A stretch of 64,000 nt of DNA, taken from the NCBI RefSeq assembly GCF_037076345.1, contig NZ_AP024702.1, forward strand, positions 5,208,001-5,272,000, given 5' to 3'. The first letter of the stretch is position 1. Each line of letters starts with the position of its first letter. The position numbers and the translations under genes are program-made. This stretch comes from Haloferula helveola. Lineage in GTDB: Bacteria > Verrucomicrobiota > Verrucomicrobiia > Verrucomicrobiales > Akkermansiaceae. Under the pieces are notes generated by a model. That model had not been told where the DNA came from, did no database searches, and was given only the letters and a program-made list of their open reading frames with translations. This document shows positions 56,576-64,000 of the stretch, piece by piece.

Positions 56576-57109
56576 TTAGACCGAACAGGCCGTAGAATCT
56601 CCGCAATGGCTACCGCGTTGGTTCCACGGGGCTTTCGCGAGTAGCATGGCCATTCCGCACCAGTCGGTGATTCCCGCAAAGGTCAGACCGGCACCGACAA
56701 ATGCGGCCAAGCCGTAGAAGCCGGCATGCACCCACGTGCCCAAAATCACCCCAATGAGGACCAGCACGCCGGCGGTGATGCGCACCTGCCGCTCCAATGA
56801 GAGCACGGCCTTCCCCCGGTTCACGGGCAAGCCCGCCGCCTCCCATGCGGTCACTCCTCCTTCGAGCACCCGTAGGTTCCCGCACCCGGCCGACTCGAGC
56901 TTTTCCTTCGCCTGCGCTGCACGCTTTCCGGACCGACATACAAGAACGCAGGAATCGCCCTTCACCTCGTCCGCCTTGAGCCGATCGAGCGGCATCAGTT
57001 GGGATCCTTCAATGTGCACTTCGCCGAACTCGGCAGGTGTCCGCACGTCGATCAGCGTGACACCCCCCTGTTCGATCTCGTCCTTCAGTTGTTTCGGTTG
57101 GATCTTCAT
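56576..57109 (-). CDS. Rhodanese with C-terminal DUF2892 membrane domain
   Basis: A 177-residue protein. Residues 1-100 form a rhodanese with active-site C58 in VLVCRSGKRA; residues about 110-165 form a DUF2892-type membrane hairpin ('AGVLVLIGVILGTW', 'FAGITDWCGMAMLLAKAPW'). It transfers sulfane sulfur near the membrane. First gene of the minus-strand operon, divergent from the ArsR regulator. Confidence 0.92.
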   Translation of the reverse strand: MKIQPKQLKDEIEQGGVTLIDVRTPAEFGEVHIEGSQLMPLDRLKADEVKGDSCVLVCRSGKRAAQAKEKLESAGCGNLRVLEGGVTAWEAAGLPVNRGKAVLSLERQVRITAGVLVLIGVILGTWVHAGFYGLAAFVGAGLTFAGITDWCGMAMLLAKAPWNQRGSHCGDSTACSV

Positions 57110-57156
57110 GATTGGTAGAATTCGAGACTGGCGGAACCCGCAGTCCACGCACCTTC

Positions 57157-57174
57157 TATAACCATATAATTATA
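57157..57174. promoter_or_regulatory. Candidate operator: AT-rich imperfect palindrome for the ArsR-type regulator
   Basis: TATAA-N8-TTATA (14 of 18 positions symmetric) lies in the 100-base divergent region between the rhodanese gene and the ArsR gene, 48 and 36 bases from their starts. It contains a TATAAT hexamer on the plus strand (57165-57170) and another on the minus strand (57169-57174), which suits promoter occlusion by a repressor. In a GC-rich genome such an AT-rich palindrome is notable. Confidence 0.6.
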
Positions 57175-57209
57175 CTTGCGCAAATGGAATTTTCGGGCAT
57201 TCTGCCTTC

Positions 57210-57524
57210 ATGAATCTCGGCATGGCAGAGCTGGAGCGCGTCGCGACCTTCTTTCGCGCCTTTTCCGAACCAACCCGACTGGCACTTCTGCAGGAGCTGA
57301 AATCCGGGCCATGCTCCGTCGGCGAACTTGTAGCGCTTCTTCCCACCACGCAGGCCAATGTGTCCAAGCAGCTCAAGATCCTCCACGATGCGGGGCTGAT
57401 TGAGAGGCGCAAGGAGGGCACGAGCGTGATCTACTCGGTCGCCGAGCCGGTCGTGATGGAGCTCTGCAGGATCGCCTGCGACAAGCTCAACCGGGAAGCC
57501 CGACCGAAGAAGCTGCAATTCTGA
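57210..57524 (+). CDS. ArsR/SmtB-family regulator, BigR/SqrR-like
   Basis: A 104-residue winged-helix repressor. 'FRAFSEPTRLALLQEL' and 'SVGELVALLPTTQANVSKQLKIL' are the ArsR DNA-binding region, 'ERRKEGTSVIYSV' the wing. Cysteines occur at 35, 86 and 90; the pair formed by C35 and one of the C-terminal two is arranged roughly like the redox pair of BigR/SqrR that senses persulfides. It diverges from the sulfur operon, and controls it by inference. Confidence 0.88.
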   Translation: MNLGMAELERVATFFRAFSEPTRLALLQELKSGPCSVGELVALLPTTQANVSKQLKILHDAGLIERRKEGTSVIYSVAEPVVMELCRIACDKLNREARPKKLQF

Positions 57525-57576
57525 TCGCAGCGTCCCCGATCTTGCGTACCGGGCCGGTGTCGGATACCCCCGGCCC

Positions 57577-58995
57577 GTGATTCCGAACGTCCTCGCCGAA
57601 CGCTACGCCTCCCCCGCCCTACAAGACATCTGGTCCGCCGAGGGGCGGATTGTGCTCGAGAGAGAGTTCTGGATTGCCGTGATGAAGGCCCAGCGGGACC
57701 TCGGCCTGGACATCCCCGCCGAGGCCATCGCGGCCTACGAGTCGTGCAAGGATCAGGTGGATACCGCGTCGATCATGGAGCGGGAACGGGTCACCCGACA
57801 CGACGTCAAGGCACGCATCGAGGAGTTCAACGGGCTCGCGGGCCACGAGCATGTTCACAAGGGAATGACTTCCCGGGACCTCACGGAGAATGTGGAACAG
57901 CTGCAGGTCTTCCGTTCCCTGCAGATCATTCGCGACAAATCCGTCGCCACGCTTGCCCGGCTCTCCCGCAGGGCCCAGCAGTGGGCCGATCTGGTCATCA
58001 CCGCGCGCACCCACAACGTCGCGGCGCAACCGACCACTTTCGGGAAACGGCTGGCGATGTTCGGTGAAGAAATGCTCTCCGCACACGCCGCGCTTCAGGA
58101 CCTCGTCGACCGATACCCGGTTCGCGGTCTGAAGGGTGCGGTCGGAACGCAGATGGACCAGCTTTCCCTGTTCGACGGAGACGCCGCGAAGGTTGCCGAA
58201 CTCGAAAAGCGGGTCGTCGCCCACCTCGGGATGCCGGCAGTTTGGACAAATGTCGGCCAAGTCTATCCCCGGTCACTCGACTTCCGTTCGGTGGCTGCCC
58301 TCACCGACCTTGCCAGCGGACCCTCGTCGATGGCCAAGACCCTGCGCCTGATGGCCGGACACGAAACGGCGAGCGAAGGATTTGCGCCGGGGCAGACCGG
58401 TTCCAGTGCGATGCCCCACAAGATGAACTCGCGCTCCTGCGAACGGGTCAACGGATTCCATGTGATCCTCAAGGGACACCTCGCCATGGCATCAGGTCTT
58501 GCGGGTGACCAGTGGAACGAGGGAGATGTTTCCTGCTCGGTGGTCCGGCGGGTGATGCTGCCAGACGCGTTCTTCGCGATCGACGGTCTCTTCGAGACGT
58601 TCCTGACGATCCTCGACCAGATGGATGCCTACCCCGCGGTGATCCGGAGGGAGAACACCCACTATCTCCCTTTCCTTATGACGACGACGATCATGATGGA
58701 GGCCGTGAAGGCGGGCGTCGGCAGGGAGACTGCGCACAAGGCGATCAAGGAGCATGCCGTCGCAACGGTGAACGATCTACGGGCCGGCAAGGTCTCGACC
58801 AACAATCTTGTCGAACGGCTTGCGGGTGATGAACGCATCCCGCTCACGATCGAGGAGCTCTCGGGAATCGTTGCTGCCGGCGAGAGCAACGCGGGCGCAG
58901 CCGCCGCGCAGGTTCAGGGATTCGTGGAGAACGTCAACCGACTTGCCGAGGCCTACCCCGCAGCGGCGGCGTATCAACCCGGCTCCATCCTTTGA
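57577..58995 (+). CDS. purB: Adenylosuccinate lyase
   Basis: A 472-residue fumarase-superfamily enzyme of purine synthesis. The signature 'SSAMPHKMNS' holds the catalytic loop; 'HVHKGMTSRDLTEN' and 'ARTHNVAAQPTTFGKR' supply further active-site residues. The start is GTG at 57577; the sequence of the first residues (MIPNVLAERYAS) is family-like. It converges with the CAP protein gene. Confidence 0.96.
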   Translation: MIPNVLAERYASPALQDIWSAEGRIVLEREFWIAVMKAQRDLGLDIPAEAIAAYESCKDQVDTASIMERERVTRHDVKARIEEFNGLAGHEHVHKGMTSRDLTENVEQLQVFRSLQIIRDKSVATLARLSRRAQQWADLVITARTHNVAAQPTTFGKRLAMFGEEMLSAHAALQDLVDRYPVRGLKGAVGTQMDQLSLFDGDAAKVAELEKRVVAHLGMPAVWTNVGQVYPRSLDFRSVAALTDLASGPSSMAKTLRLMAGHETASEGFAPGQTGSSAMPHKMNSRSCERVNGFHVILKGHLAMASGLAGDQWNEGDVSCSVVRRVMLPDAFFAIDGLFETFLTILDQMDAYPAVIRRENTHYLPFLMTTTIMMEAVKAGVGRETAHKAIKEHAVATVNDLRAGKVSTNNLVERLAGDERIPLTIEELSGIVAAGESNAGAAAAQVQGFVENVNRLAEAYPAAAAYQPGSIL

Positions 58996-59001
58996 ACCGG
59001 A

Positions 59002-61221
59002 TCAGTTCTCGGTGATCTTCCAGCGGGCGAAACCCTTGCCCGCAGGCAACGCGGAGCTGCCGACAAGTTCGCCGTCATTCCAGATCACCGTGGATCCCGA
59101 CGTCGACCAGATCGAAAGATCGGGGGAGGTCTCCATCTCGTAGGAGACGCCCGGGCGCTGGAGCGAGAGCGGGGTTCGGAGCTGCAGTTGTCCCCCTGAC
59201 AGAATCAGACTCCGGGACAGCTGAGACCCTGCGATCGGGCTCAGCCCGAATGCGTATTCGACTCCATTCTCGAGGCCGTCGCCGTCATGATCGTCGCCAA
59301 ACCCACCGGAAACCTGGGGATACTCGGCGGCGATCCAGTCGGAAAAGCCACCAATGCCACCCGTGAACGTGACCGCCAGTTGCTCGCTGGAAAGGTAGGG
59401 CCGGCCACCCAAGCTGGCGCTGAGCCGCAACTTCAACTGTTGCCCTTCCGAGGCAAGAGACCCGATGCTTCCGGGATCCAGCCGAACCATTCCCGCGGCG
59501 GTGGCAGCCGGAATCTCGACCTGTGTCGAGACCCACTCCGCGTTCGAGACGGTGATGTCATCGATGAAAACACCGACGCTGTTGTGTTGTCCGACCACGT
59601 TTACGGCACCTCCTCCGTGACTCATCACAAAGCGGACCCTGACCGGGGAAGCCGAGCTCATCGGGACCGTTCGAAGATTGAAAGAGCTGTCGTCGAGCGA
59701 GTTCGTCGACTTTCCGTTGAGGGTATCGACGGTTGCCCAGAGATTCCCATCCGTCGAAAACTGGACCTCAAGCTTGGTCGCGGCCTGCATGAACCCACGG
59801 CGGACGTAGTAGCGAAGTTCGCATCCCGGTAACGGGACCACCTCCCGATCGATCTCGAACCACTGTGGCGGGGCGCCCGCAGCCGGAAATCCGAGACGAA
59901 ACGCCTTCGCTCCCGATCGCTTCAAACCGCTTGAAGAGCGAAGCTCGTAGACAGGATCCGTGCCGTCCACAATATGATCGGACTCGCCATCCTCGGCGCC
60001 TTCGGTCCACGAAGCGGTCTCCGACACGGATGCGATGACCGAATGTTGTTCCGCCGCGGGAACCGGTTCGAAAAAATAGTTGGCCCCGTCTACGGGCGGT
60101 GTCGCCGTGCCGACGAGCTCGAGGGGAACATCGAGTACGTCAGGATCGAAGACCGTGGTCGAGTAGCTGTGAGCGACCGTTTGTCCCGCGACGACGATGC
60201 CGGAGACAGTCACATGGTAGGAGGTATCAGCAGACACTGAAGGTGCCGCTACCGAGTCCGGCACCGACCAGATGATGGTCGGCTCGCCAAATCCCAAAGT
60301 GGTTCGGTCGACGATTGAGGTCGAAACGGTCGATCCGTTCTCGTCTGTCATGCTCACGGTTGCATTCGAGAAGTCGGCGCCAGGATAGCTGACCGACCAC
60401 TGCTTCGCCATCAGCTGATCCGGAAAGTAACCGGCGGATGGCCACGACACGAACTTCGGCGTGACGGCGATCAGCTCCTCGAAGCTTGGCACGACGTACA
60501 GCACGTTTGTAGGCTGGCGGCTGCCACCGTTCCCGGGAACGTCGCCACTGGCGAAGTCCGTAGCCGACTGCATCAGGATCCAGCGGCGGTGACCCACCGT
60601 CGTGCTCCAGATCGACAGCGTGTTCGGATCGTTCTCGCGAAGGTAGGCGTCAATCGCATCCGGTCCATGGAAGCCGATTGCGAGGTTCGACTTGCTTGCG
60701 CCGTTCCATGAACGGGATGACCAGCACGAGTAGGGTTGGGCGGGCGGCGGGTTATGGTTGATCTGTCCCGCGTAGGAGAACATCAGAGCAGCCCATTGAG
60801 CCGCCTCCGTCTTGGTGGTTGTGGCCGGGGGTTGGTGGGCGTCCGTACCGAAGATCACGACGGGCGCTCCCGAGTTGACCACCACATTGCCGTGGATGCC
60901 TGCAAGAGCTCGGTAGAAGTTTACCCGACGCTCGATTGCTTCCGTGTAGGCCAAGGAGTTGGTGCCCGGGTCGCAGGTGGAACCGTAGGAGCCAGACCAA
61001 GCCATCACGGAAGCCGAGTTCTGCGATGCACCATAGAAGGAATTCCAGAAGGCGAGCACCGCATTCCGGTCGGTCGTATCCACCGTGAGGCCAGTACTCG
61101 GGACCGGCCCGGTGCCCGACCATGCGTTCGAGAGCGTGCCCAACAGGGTCGCCGCCACGCATGATTTGTAAAAAACGCCCGCCACGGGCACCCGTTTACT
61201 TAAGTTTTCTAAAAAACTCAA
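59002..61221 (-). CDS. Secreted CAP-domain (SCP-like) protein with calcium-loop C-terminus
   Basis: A protein of up to 739 residues. After a signal-like segment (about 15-36) residues about 75-245 resemble the CAP/SCP fold ('RRVNFYRALAGI', 'AAQWAALMFSYAGQ', 'VGHRRWILM'). A middle beta-rich region with an immunoglobulin-like or carbohydrate-binding-like part follows, then 'DHDGDGLENGVEYAFGLSP', a calcium-binding loop typical of secreted Verrucomicrobia proteins. The start is uncertain: TTG at 61221 places a hairpin and terminator-like element inside the gene; GTG codons at 61191 or lower are alternatives. Confidence 0.8.
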   Translation of the reverse strand: MSFLENLSKRVPVAGVFYKSCVAATLLGTLSNAWSGTGPVPSTGLTVDTTDRNAVLAFWNSFYGASQNSASVMAWSGSYGSTCDPGTNSLAYTEAIERRVNFYRALAGIHGNVVVNSGAPVVIFGTDAHQPPATTTKTEAAQWAALMFSYAGQINHNPPPAQPYSCWSSRSWNGASKSNLAIGFHGPDAIDAYLRENDPNTLSIWSTTVGHRRWILMQSATDFASGDVPGNGGSRQPTNVLYVVPSFEELIAVTPKFVSWPSAGYFPDQLMAKQWSVSYPGADFSNATVSMTDENGSTVSTSIVDRTTLGFGEPTIIWSVPDSVAAPSVSADTSYHVTVSGIVVAGQTVAHSYSTTVFDPDVLDVPLELVGTATPPVDGANYFFEPVPAAEQHSVIASVSETASWTEGAEDGESDHIVDGTDPVYELRSSSGLKRSGAKAFRLGFPAAGAPPQWFEIDREVVPLPGCELRYYVRRGFMQAATKLEVQFSTDGNLWATVDTLNGKSTNSLDDSSFNLRTVPMSSASPVRVRFVMSHGGGAVNVVGQHNSVGVFIDDITVSNAEWVSTQVEIPAATAAGMVRLDPGSIGSLASEGQQLKLRLSASLGGRPYLSSEQLAVTFTGGIGGFSDWIAAEYPQVSGGFGDDHDGDGLENGVEYAFGLSPIAGSQLSRSLILSGGQLQLRTPLSLQRPGVSYEMETSPDLSIWSTSGSTVIWNDGELVGSSALPAGKGFARWKITEN
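61170..61189 (-). terminator. Terminator-like hairpin after rsmE, overlapping the CAP gene start
   Basis: On the minus strand GCCCG-TGG-CGGGC is followed by G and six T residues, the form of a weak intrinsic terminator. It is 54 bases after the rsmE stop and would end the grpE-dnaJ-rsmE transcript. It falls inside the first codons of the CAP-domain gene if that starts at TTG 61221. Confidence 0.45.
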
Positions 61222-61227
61222 GCAAAC
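61194..61227. repeat. AT-rich 15-bp inverted repeat between rsmE and CAP gene
   Basis: Arms 61194-61208 and 61213-61227 are complementary at 13 of 15 positions with a 4-base loop. It is very AT-rich compared with the rest of the window and lies directly before the terminator-like hairpin. It could be a regulatory RNA hairpin, an operator or a remnant. Confidence 0.6.
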
Positions 61228-61243
61228 TTACAGTGCAGCCCTC

Positions 61244-61960
61244 CTACTGAAATTCGTAGGCCGCGGCGGACAGGAGGAACATGGCTGCGGTCTCGCTGCG
61301 GAGAACGTGATTCCCGAGACTTACGGGGCGCCAGCCCGTTTCAAGCGCTCGTTGGGTCTCGCTGGCTGTGAAATCGCCCTCCGGACCCACCAGAATCCAC
61401 AAACTCTGTGGTCGCTCTTGAGGCCCAATGACTTCCCGACTCGGTTGGGCGCCCTCCGCCAACGAAGCGATGACCCTCAGTTCGGCCGGCTCAGGGCTCC
61501 GATCCACTGCATCGGCAAACGTTGCCAAGGGGGCAATCTCCGGCATGCGGCTACGCCCGCTCTGCTTGCACGCCTCAAGCACCGTCCTCCGCCATTTTTC
61601 GGTCTGTCCGGATTCCTTTCTCGGGATGGTGCGTTCGCAAACGACGGGGATGATCGAGGACGCGCCGAGTTCGACGGCCTTTTGGATCAGCAAGTCCATC
61701 GCCTTTCCCTTGAGCACAGCGATGACAAGATGCACCGGCACTTGGGGGTATGGTTCCTCAACGATTTCGCCGAGTTCGAGATCGACCCGCGACTTCGACA
61801 CCGAGGTAACGATCGCCGACGCCGACCGCCCCGCTCCATCGAAGACCTCAACACGGTCCCCAATGTCGGCCCGCATGACCCGGGCGCAATGGGCAGCTTC
61901 CGCGCCTGTCAGTGCGCTTGCTCCACTCCAGTCACCCGGATCGAGGAAGAAGCGGGCCAT
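61244..61960 (-). CDS. rsmE: 16S rRNA (uracil-1498-N3)-methyltransferase
   Basis: A 238-residue SPOUT methyltransferase. N-terminal PUA-like part with 'EAAHCARVMRADIGDRVEV'; catalytic motifs 'LGASSIIPVVCERT', 'WILVGPEGDFTASE' and 'VSLGNHVLRSETAA' are those of RsmE. The ATG lies 7 bases after the dnaJ stop, and dnaJ-rsmE neighbours are common. Confidence 0.95.
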   Translation of the reverse strand: MARFFLDPGDWSGASALTGAEAAHCARVMRADIGDRVEVFDGAGRSASAIVTSVSKSRVDLELGEIVEEPYPQVPVHLVIAVLKGKAMDLLIQKAVELGASSIIPVVCERTIPRKESGQTEKWRRTVLEACKQSGRSRMPEIAPLATFADAVDRSPEPAELRVIASLAEGAQPSREVIGPQERPQSLWILVGPEGDFTASETQRALETGWRPVSLGNHVLRSETAAMFLLSAAAYEFQ

Positions 61961-61967
61961 CGGAACA

Positions 61968-63116
61968 TCAGGTGCCGAAAAAGCGCTTCGCCTTTTCGAA
62001 GAAGGATTCCTGCATGGGCGAGTTGTGCTCGCCGATTGATTCCGAGAATTCCCGCAGTTTGGCCTGCTGGTCGGTGTTCAGCCGTGTCGGCACCTCGACC
62101 TGCACTTCGACATGGAGGTCACCCTTCCGTCCTCCGGACAAGACCGGCATCCCACGTTCCTTGAGACGGAACAGGGTGCCTCCTTGGGTGCCGGGTGGAA
62201 TCCGGATGGACGCCTTTCCGTCAAGGGTGGGGACTTCCAGTTCGCCGCCGAGCGCGGCCGTGCTGAACGGCAACGGCATGCGGCAGTAAAGGTCACTCCC
62301 CTCCCGCTCGAACACATCGTGCTCCCGGACGTGCAGGAAGACGTAAAGGTCGCCGGGGGTTCCTCCCCGAACTCCTGCGTCGCCATTCCCGGACGAACGT
62401 AGACGCGTGCCGTCTTCGACTCCGGCCGGAATCCGAATCTTGATCCGGCTCGGCTTCTGGACCCTGCCCTCGCCGTGACAGTCCGTGCACGGGTCGGTGA
62501 CCGTCTCACCCGCTCCCCGGCACTCCGGGCAGGTCGTTTGCTGGATGAAGATTCCGGCCTGGCGGGCAACCACGCCGCGTCCGCCGCAGGTAGTGCACGG
62601 ACGCGAGCCACCGCCATTCTTCGAACCGGTCGCCGAGCATCGGCCACAGGGGAGCTGGTGCTCGATCTCCAGTTCCTTCTCAGAACCCTTGGCCGACTCC
62701 TCAAGCGAGATTTCGAGGTCGTAGCGAAGGTCACTACCCCGCTGCTTGCCGGATCGCGTGCGCCGGCCACCACCGAAAAACTCCTCGAAGCCGCCACCGA
62801 ACGCGTTCCCGAAGACCTGCGAGAAGAGGTCCATCGGATCGTGGAAACCGCCGAAGCCGCCACCACCGAAACCACCACCCGCTCCCGCACCGGCGAACGC
62901 CTGATGGCCGTAGCGGTCGTAGGCTGCCCGCTTGTCGGCATCACTCAACACCTCGTAGGCATGGCCGAGCTCCTTGAACTTTTCCTCCGCCTCGGAGTCC
63001 CCCGGATTCTTGTCCGGGTGAAATTTCACCGCCAGCTTGCGGTAGGCCTTCTTGATCTCATCCGGGCTCGCATCGCGTGCGACTCCGAGGACCTCGTAAA
63101 AATCTCGATCCGCCAT
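61968..63116 (-). CDS. dnaJ: Chaperone DnaJ
   Basis: A 382-residue co-chaperone. J domain (1-70) with HPD at 33-35, a Gly/Phe-rich linker (about 75-135), a zinc domain with four CxxC units ('CGRCSATG', 'CTTCGGRG', 'CPECRGAG', 'CTDCHGEG') and the C-terminal peptide-binding domain. The first zinc unit lacks the middle Gly of CxxCxGxG. ATG 63116 opens on [10 protein letters not shown]. It follows grpE by 4 bases. Confidence 0.97.
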   Translation of the reverse strand: MADRDFYEVLGVARDASPDEIKKAYRKLAVKFHPDKNPGDSEAEEKFKELGHAYEVLSDADKRAAYDRYGHQAFAGAGAGGGFGGGGFGGFHDPMDLFSQVFGNAFGGGFEEFFGGGRRTRSGKQRGSDLRYDLEISLEESAKGSEKELEIEHQLPCGRCSATGSKNGGGSRPCTTCGGRGVVARQAGIFIQQTTCPECRGAGETVTDPCTDCHGEGRVQKPSRIKIRIPAGVEDGTRLRSSGNGDAGVRGGTPGDLYVFLHVREHDVFEREGSDLYCRMPLPFSTAALGGELEVPTLDGKASIRIPPGTQGGTLFRLKERGMPVLSGGRKGDLHVEVQVEVPTRLNTDQQAKLREFSESIGEHNSPMQESFFEKAKRFFGT

Positions 63117-63120
63117 GGAT

Positions 63121-63699
63121 TCAGTCGGGCTTCGCTTCCGGTGACTTCGAAACGACAACGCTGGCGGGCCGCAACAGGCGATCACGCAGCGTGTAGCCCC
63201 GGCGGACAACACGGATCACCTTACCCTCCTCGACTTCCGAACTTTCCTCTTGGGAGACCGCCTCGTGCAGGTTCGGGTCGAACTCGAGCCCTTCGGCAGG
63301 AACCTCGGTAACACCGCTTCCCGAAAGGAACTCGTTGAGCTGCTTTCTCACCATATCCATCCCGACGAAGACCATCGAATCCTTCTCCTGAGCCGCCGCC
63401 TGCATCCCCATCTCGAAGTTATCGAGGATCGGCAGAAGTTCCTCGAGCAGCGACTGGTTCGCGTAGCGAACGGACTCTTCCCGCTCCCGCGCGGCCCGCT
63501 TCCGGAAGTTTTCCAAATCGGCGGCGGTACGCATCGCGAGCTCCTTCCACTTCAGGACATCCTGCTCAAGAGCCGCATAGGGATCCTGCTCATCGGTCTC
63601 CGGATCCACCTCAGCGGCGGGCGTCTCTTCCGACAGCTCCGGATTCACGGGAACTTCCTCTTCCTCCTCGGTTTTCACGTCGGGATCGCTCGAATTCAT
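63121..63699 (-). CDS. grpE: Nucleotide exchange factor GrpE
   Basis: A 192-residue protein with an acidic disordered N-terminus (1-45), a long helix ('[19 protein letters not shown]'), and the C-terminal beta domain ('[15 protein letters not shown]', '[16 protein letters not shown]'). It works with DnaK and DnaJ. No CIRCE inverted repeat was seen in the 45 bases upstream. Confidence 0.96.
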   Translation of the reverse strand: MNSSDPDVKTEEEEEVPVNPELSEETPAAEVDPETDEQDPYAALEQDVLKWKELAMRTAADLENFRKRAAREREESVRYANQSLLEELLPILDNFEMGMQAAAQEKDSMVFVGMDMVRKQLNEFLSGSGVTEVPAEGLEFDPNLHEAVSQEESSEVEEGKVIRVVRRGYTLRDRLLRPASVVVSKSPEAKPD

Positions 63700-63744
63700 G
63701 GCCGCTACCTGTCACGCGCCGGGCGGATCGTCAACCCCCTCAAG

Positions 63745-64000
63745 TCAACGCCGTTCCAGAACCAGAAGCGTGATGTCATCCATTTGCGGCGCTTCGCCAC
63801 CGAATTGCCGGAGATCCCTCTGGATTCCGGCTATCGTCGCTTCGGCCCCGAGCACCGCGTTCTCGAGAAATGAGGTACGGAGCCGGACCATGCCAAATTC
63901 CTCGCCGCGGTCGTCGACCGCCTCCTTGACCCCGTCGGTGTAGAACAAGAGGCAATCTCCCGCGTCCAACGTCAGTTCGCGCATCTTCGTCACCCGCTCG
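63745..64000 (-). CDS. SpoIIE-type PP2C phosphatase, C-terminal part (cut by window end)
   Basis: The visible 84 or so residues contain 'LDAGDCLLFYTDGVKEAVD' and 'PQMDDITLLVLERR', the last metal-binding and terminal motifs of SpoIIE/RsbU-like serine phosphatases. The N-terminal part lies beyond position 64000. Such proteins usually regulate anti-anti-sigma factors. It is upstream of grpE on the same strand. Confidence 0.88.
   Translation of the reverse strand, partial: ERVTKMRELTLDAGDCLLFYTDGVKEAVDDRGEEFGMVRLRTSFLENAVLGAEATIAGIQRDLRQFGGEAPQMDDITLLVLERR

Overview
The window is a contiguous piece of a high-GC bacterial chromosome. It most likely comes from a Verrucomicrobiota member close to the Luteolibacter/Haloferula type of Verrucomicrobiales. 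That placement is inference, resting on the fused CcoNO oxidase, the carboxyspermidine polyamine route, and large secreted proteins that end in a 'DDDNGNGFSNFDDY' or 'HDGDGLENGVEYAFGL' type calcium-loop segment. No phage, transposase, integrase, CRISPR array or rRNA is visible. Two tRNA genes are present, Thr-CGT and initiator Met, both with encoded CCA.

Layout. 0.1-1.3 kb: carboxynorspermidine/carboxyspermidine dehydrogenase, followed by a REPIN-like inverted pair of hairpins. 1.5-11.1 kb: one co-directional cbb3 cytochrome oxidase cluster (unknown Cys-rich protein, CcoS, CcoNO fusion, CcoQ, monoheme CcoP, CcoG, mini CcoH-like, TauE/DsbD-like, CcoI copper ATPase, PocR-AraC regulator). 11.1-12.3 kb: lactate dehydrogenase and a small membrane protein on the minus strand. 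12.3-16.5 kb: carboxynorspermidine decarboxylase, two membrane proteins and biosynthetic arginine decarboxylase, so the polyamine pathway is interrupted by the oxidase cluster. 16.6-25.9 kb: a single 3082-residue secreted Gly-rich/beta-helix protein. 26-32 kb: small proteins, tRNA-Thr, YjbQ with a 2-oxoacid dehydrogenase E2-E1beta-E1alpha operon, a sugar nucleotidyltransferase and a SpoU-type rRNA methylase. 32-38.4 kb: a glycosyltransferase with an extra Rossmann domain, a zinc-ribbon protein, an Ala/Glu lipoprotein with a clear terminator, SurA-like PPIase, PdxA, an MBL hydrolase, an SDR and a DUF6941-like protein. 38.5-44 kb: a PBP2-like transpeptidase, a lipoprotein, Ste24-type protease, aldo/keto reductase and DUF3293. 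43.9-50.6 kb: NadE/GlnS pair, an M20 peptidase and glycogen synthase. 50.6-52.6 kb: a secreted unknown, tRNA-fMet and a protein of the family often labelled 3-methyladenine DNA glycosylase.

52.7-57.5 kb is a sulfane-sulfur (persulfide) handling cluster: CoA-disulfide-reductase-rhodanese, TauE exporter, MBL-rhodanese-rhodanese persulfide-dioxygenase-like protein and rhodanese-membrane protein. The last three read away from a divergent ArsR-family (BigR/SqrR-like) regulator, and an AT-rich palindrome sits between them. 57.6-64 kb: PurB, a secreted CAP-domain protein, RsmE, DnaJ, GrpE and the C-terminus of a SpoIIE-type phosphatase cut by the window edge.

The most useful leads are the unknown Cys-rich protein leading the cbb3 operon, the BigR-like persulfide module with its palindrome, the REPIN-like element, the split polyamine module, the giant surface protein, and the hairpin/terminator structure overlapping the start of the CAP-domain gene. 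I did not find a clearly new defence or mobile system.
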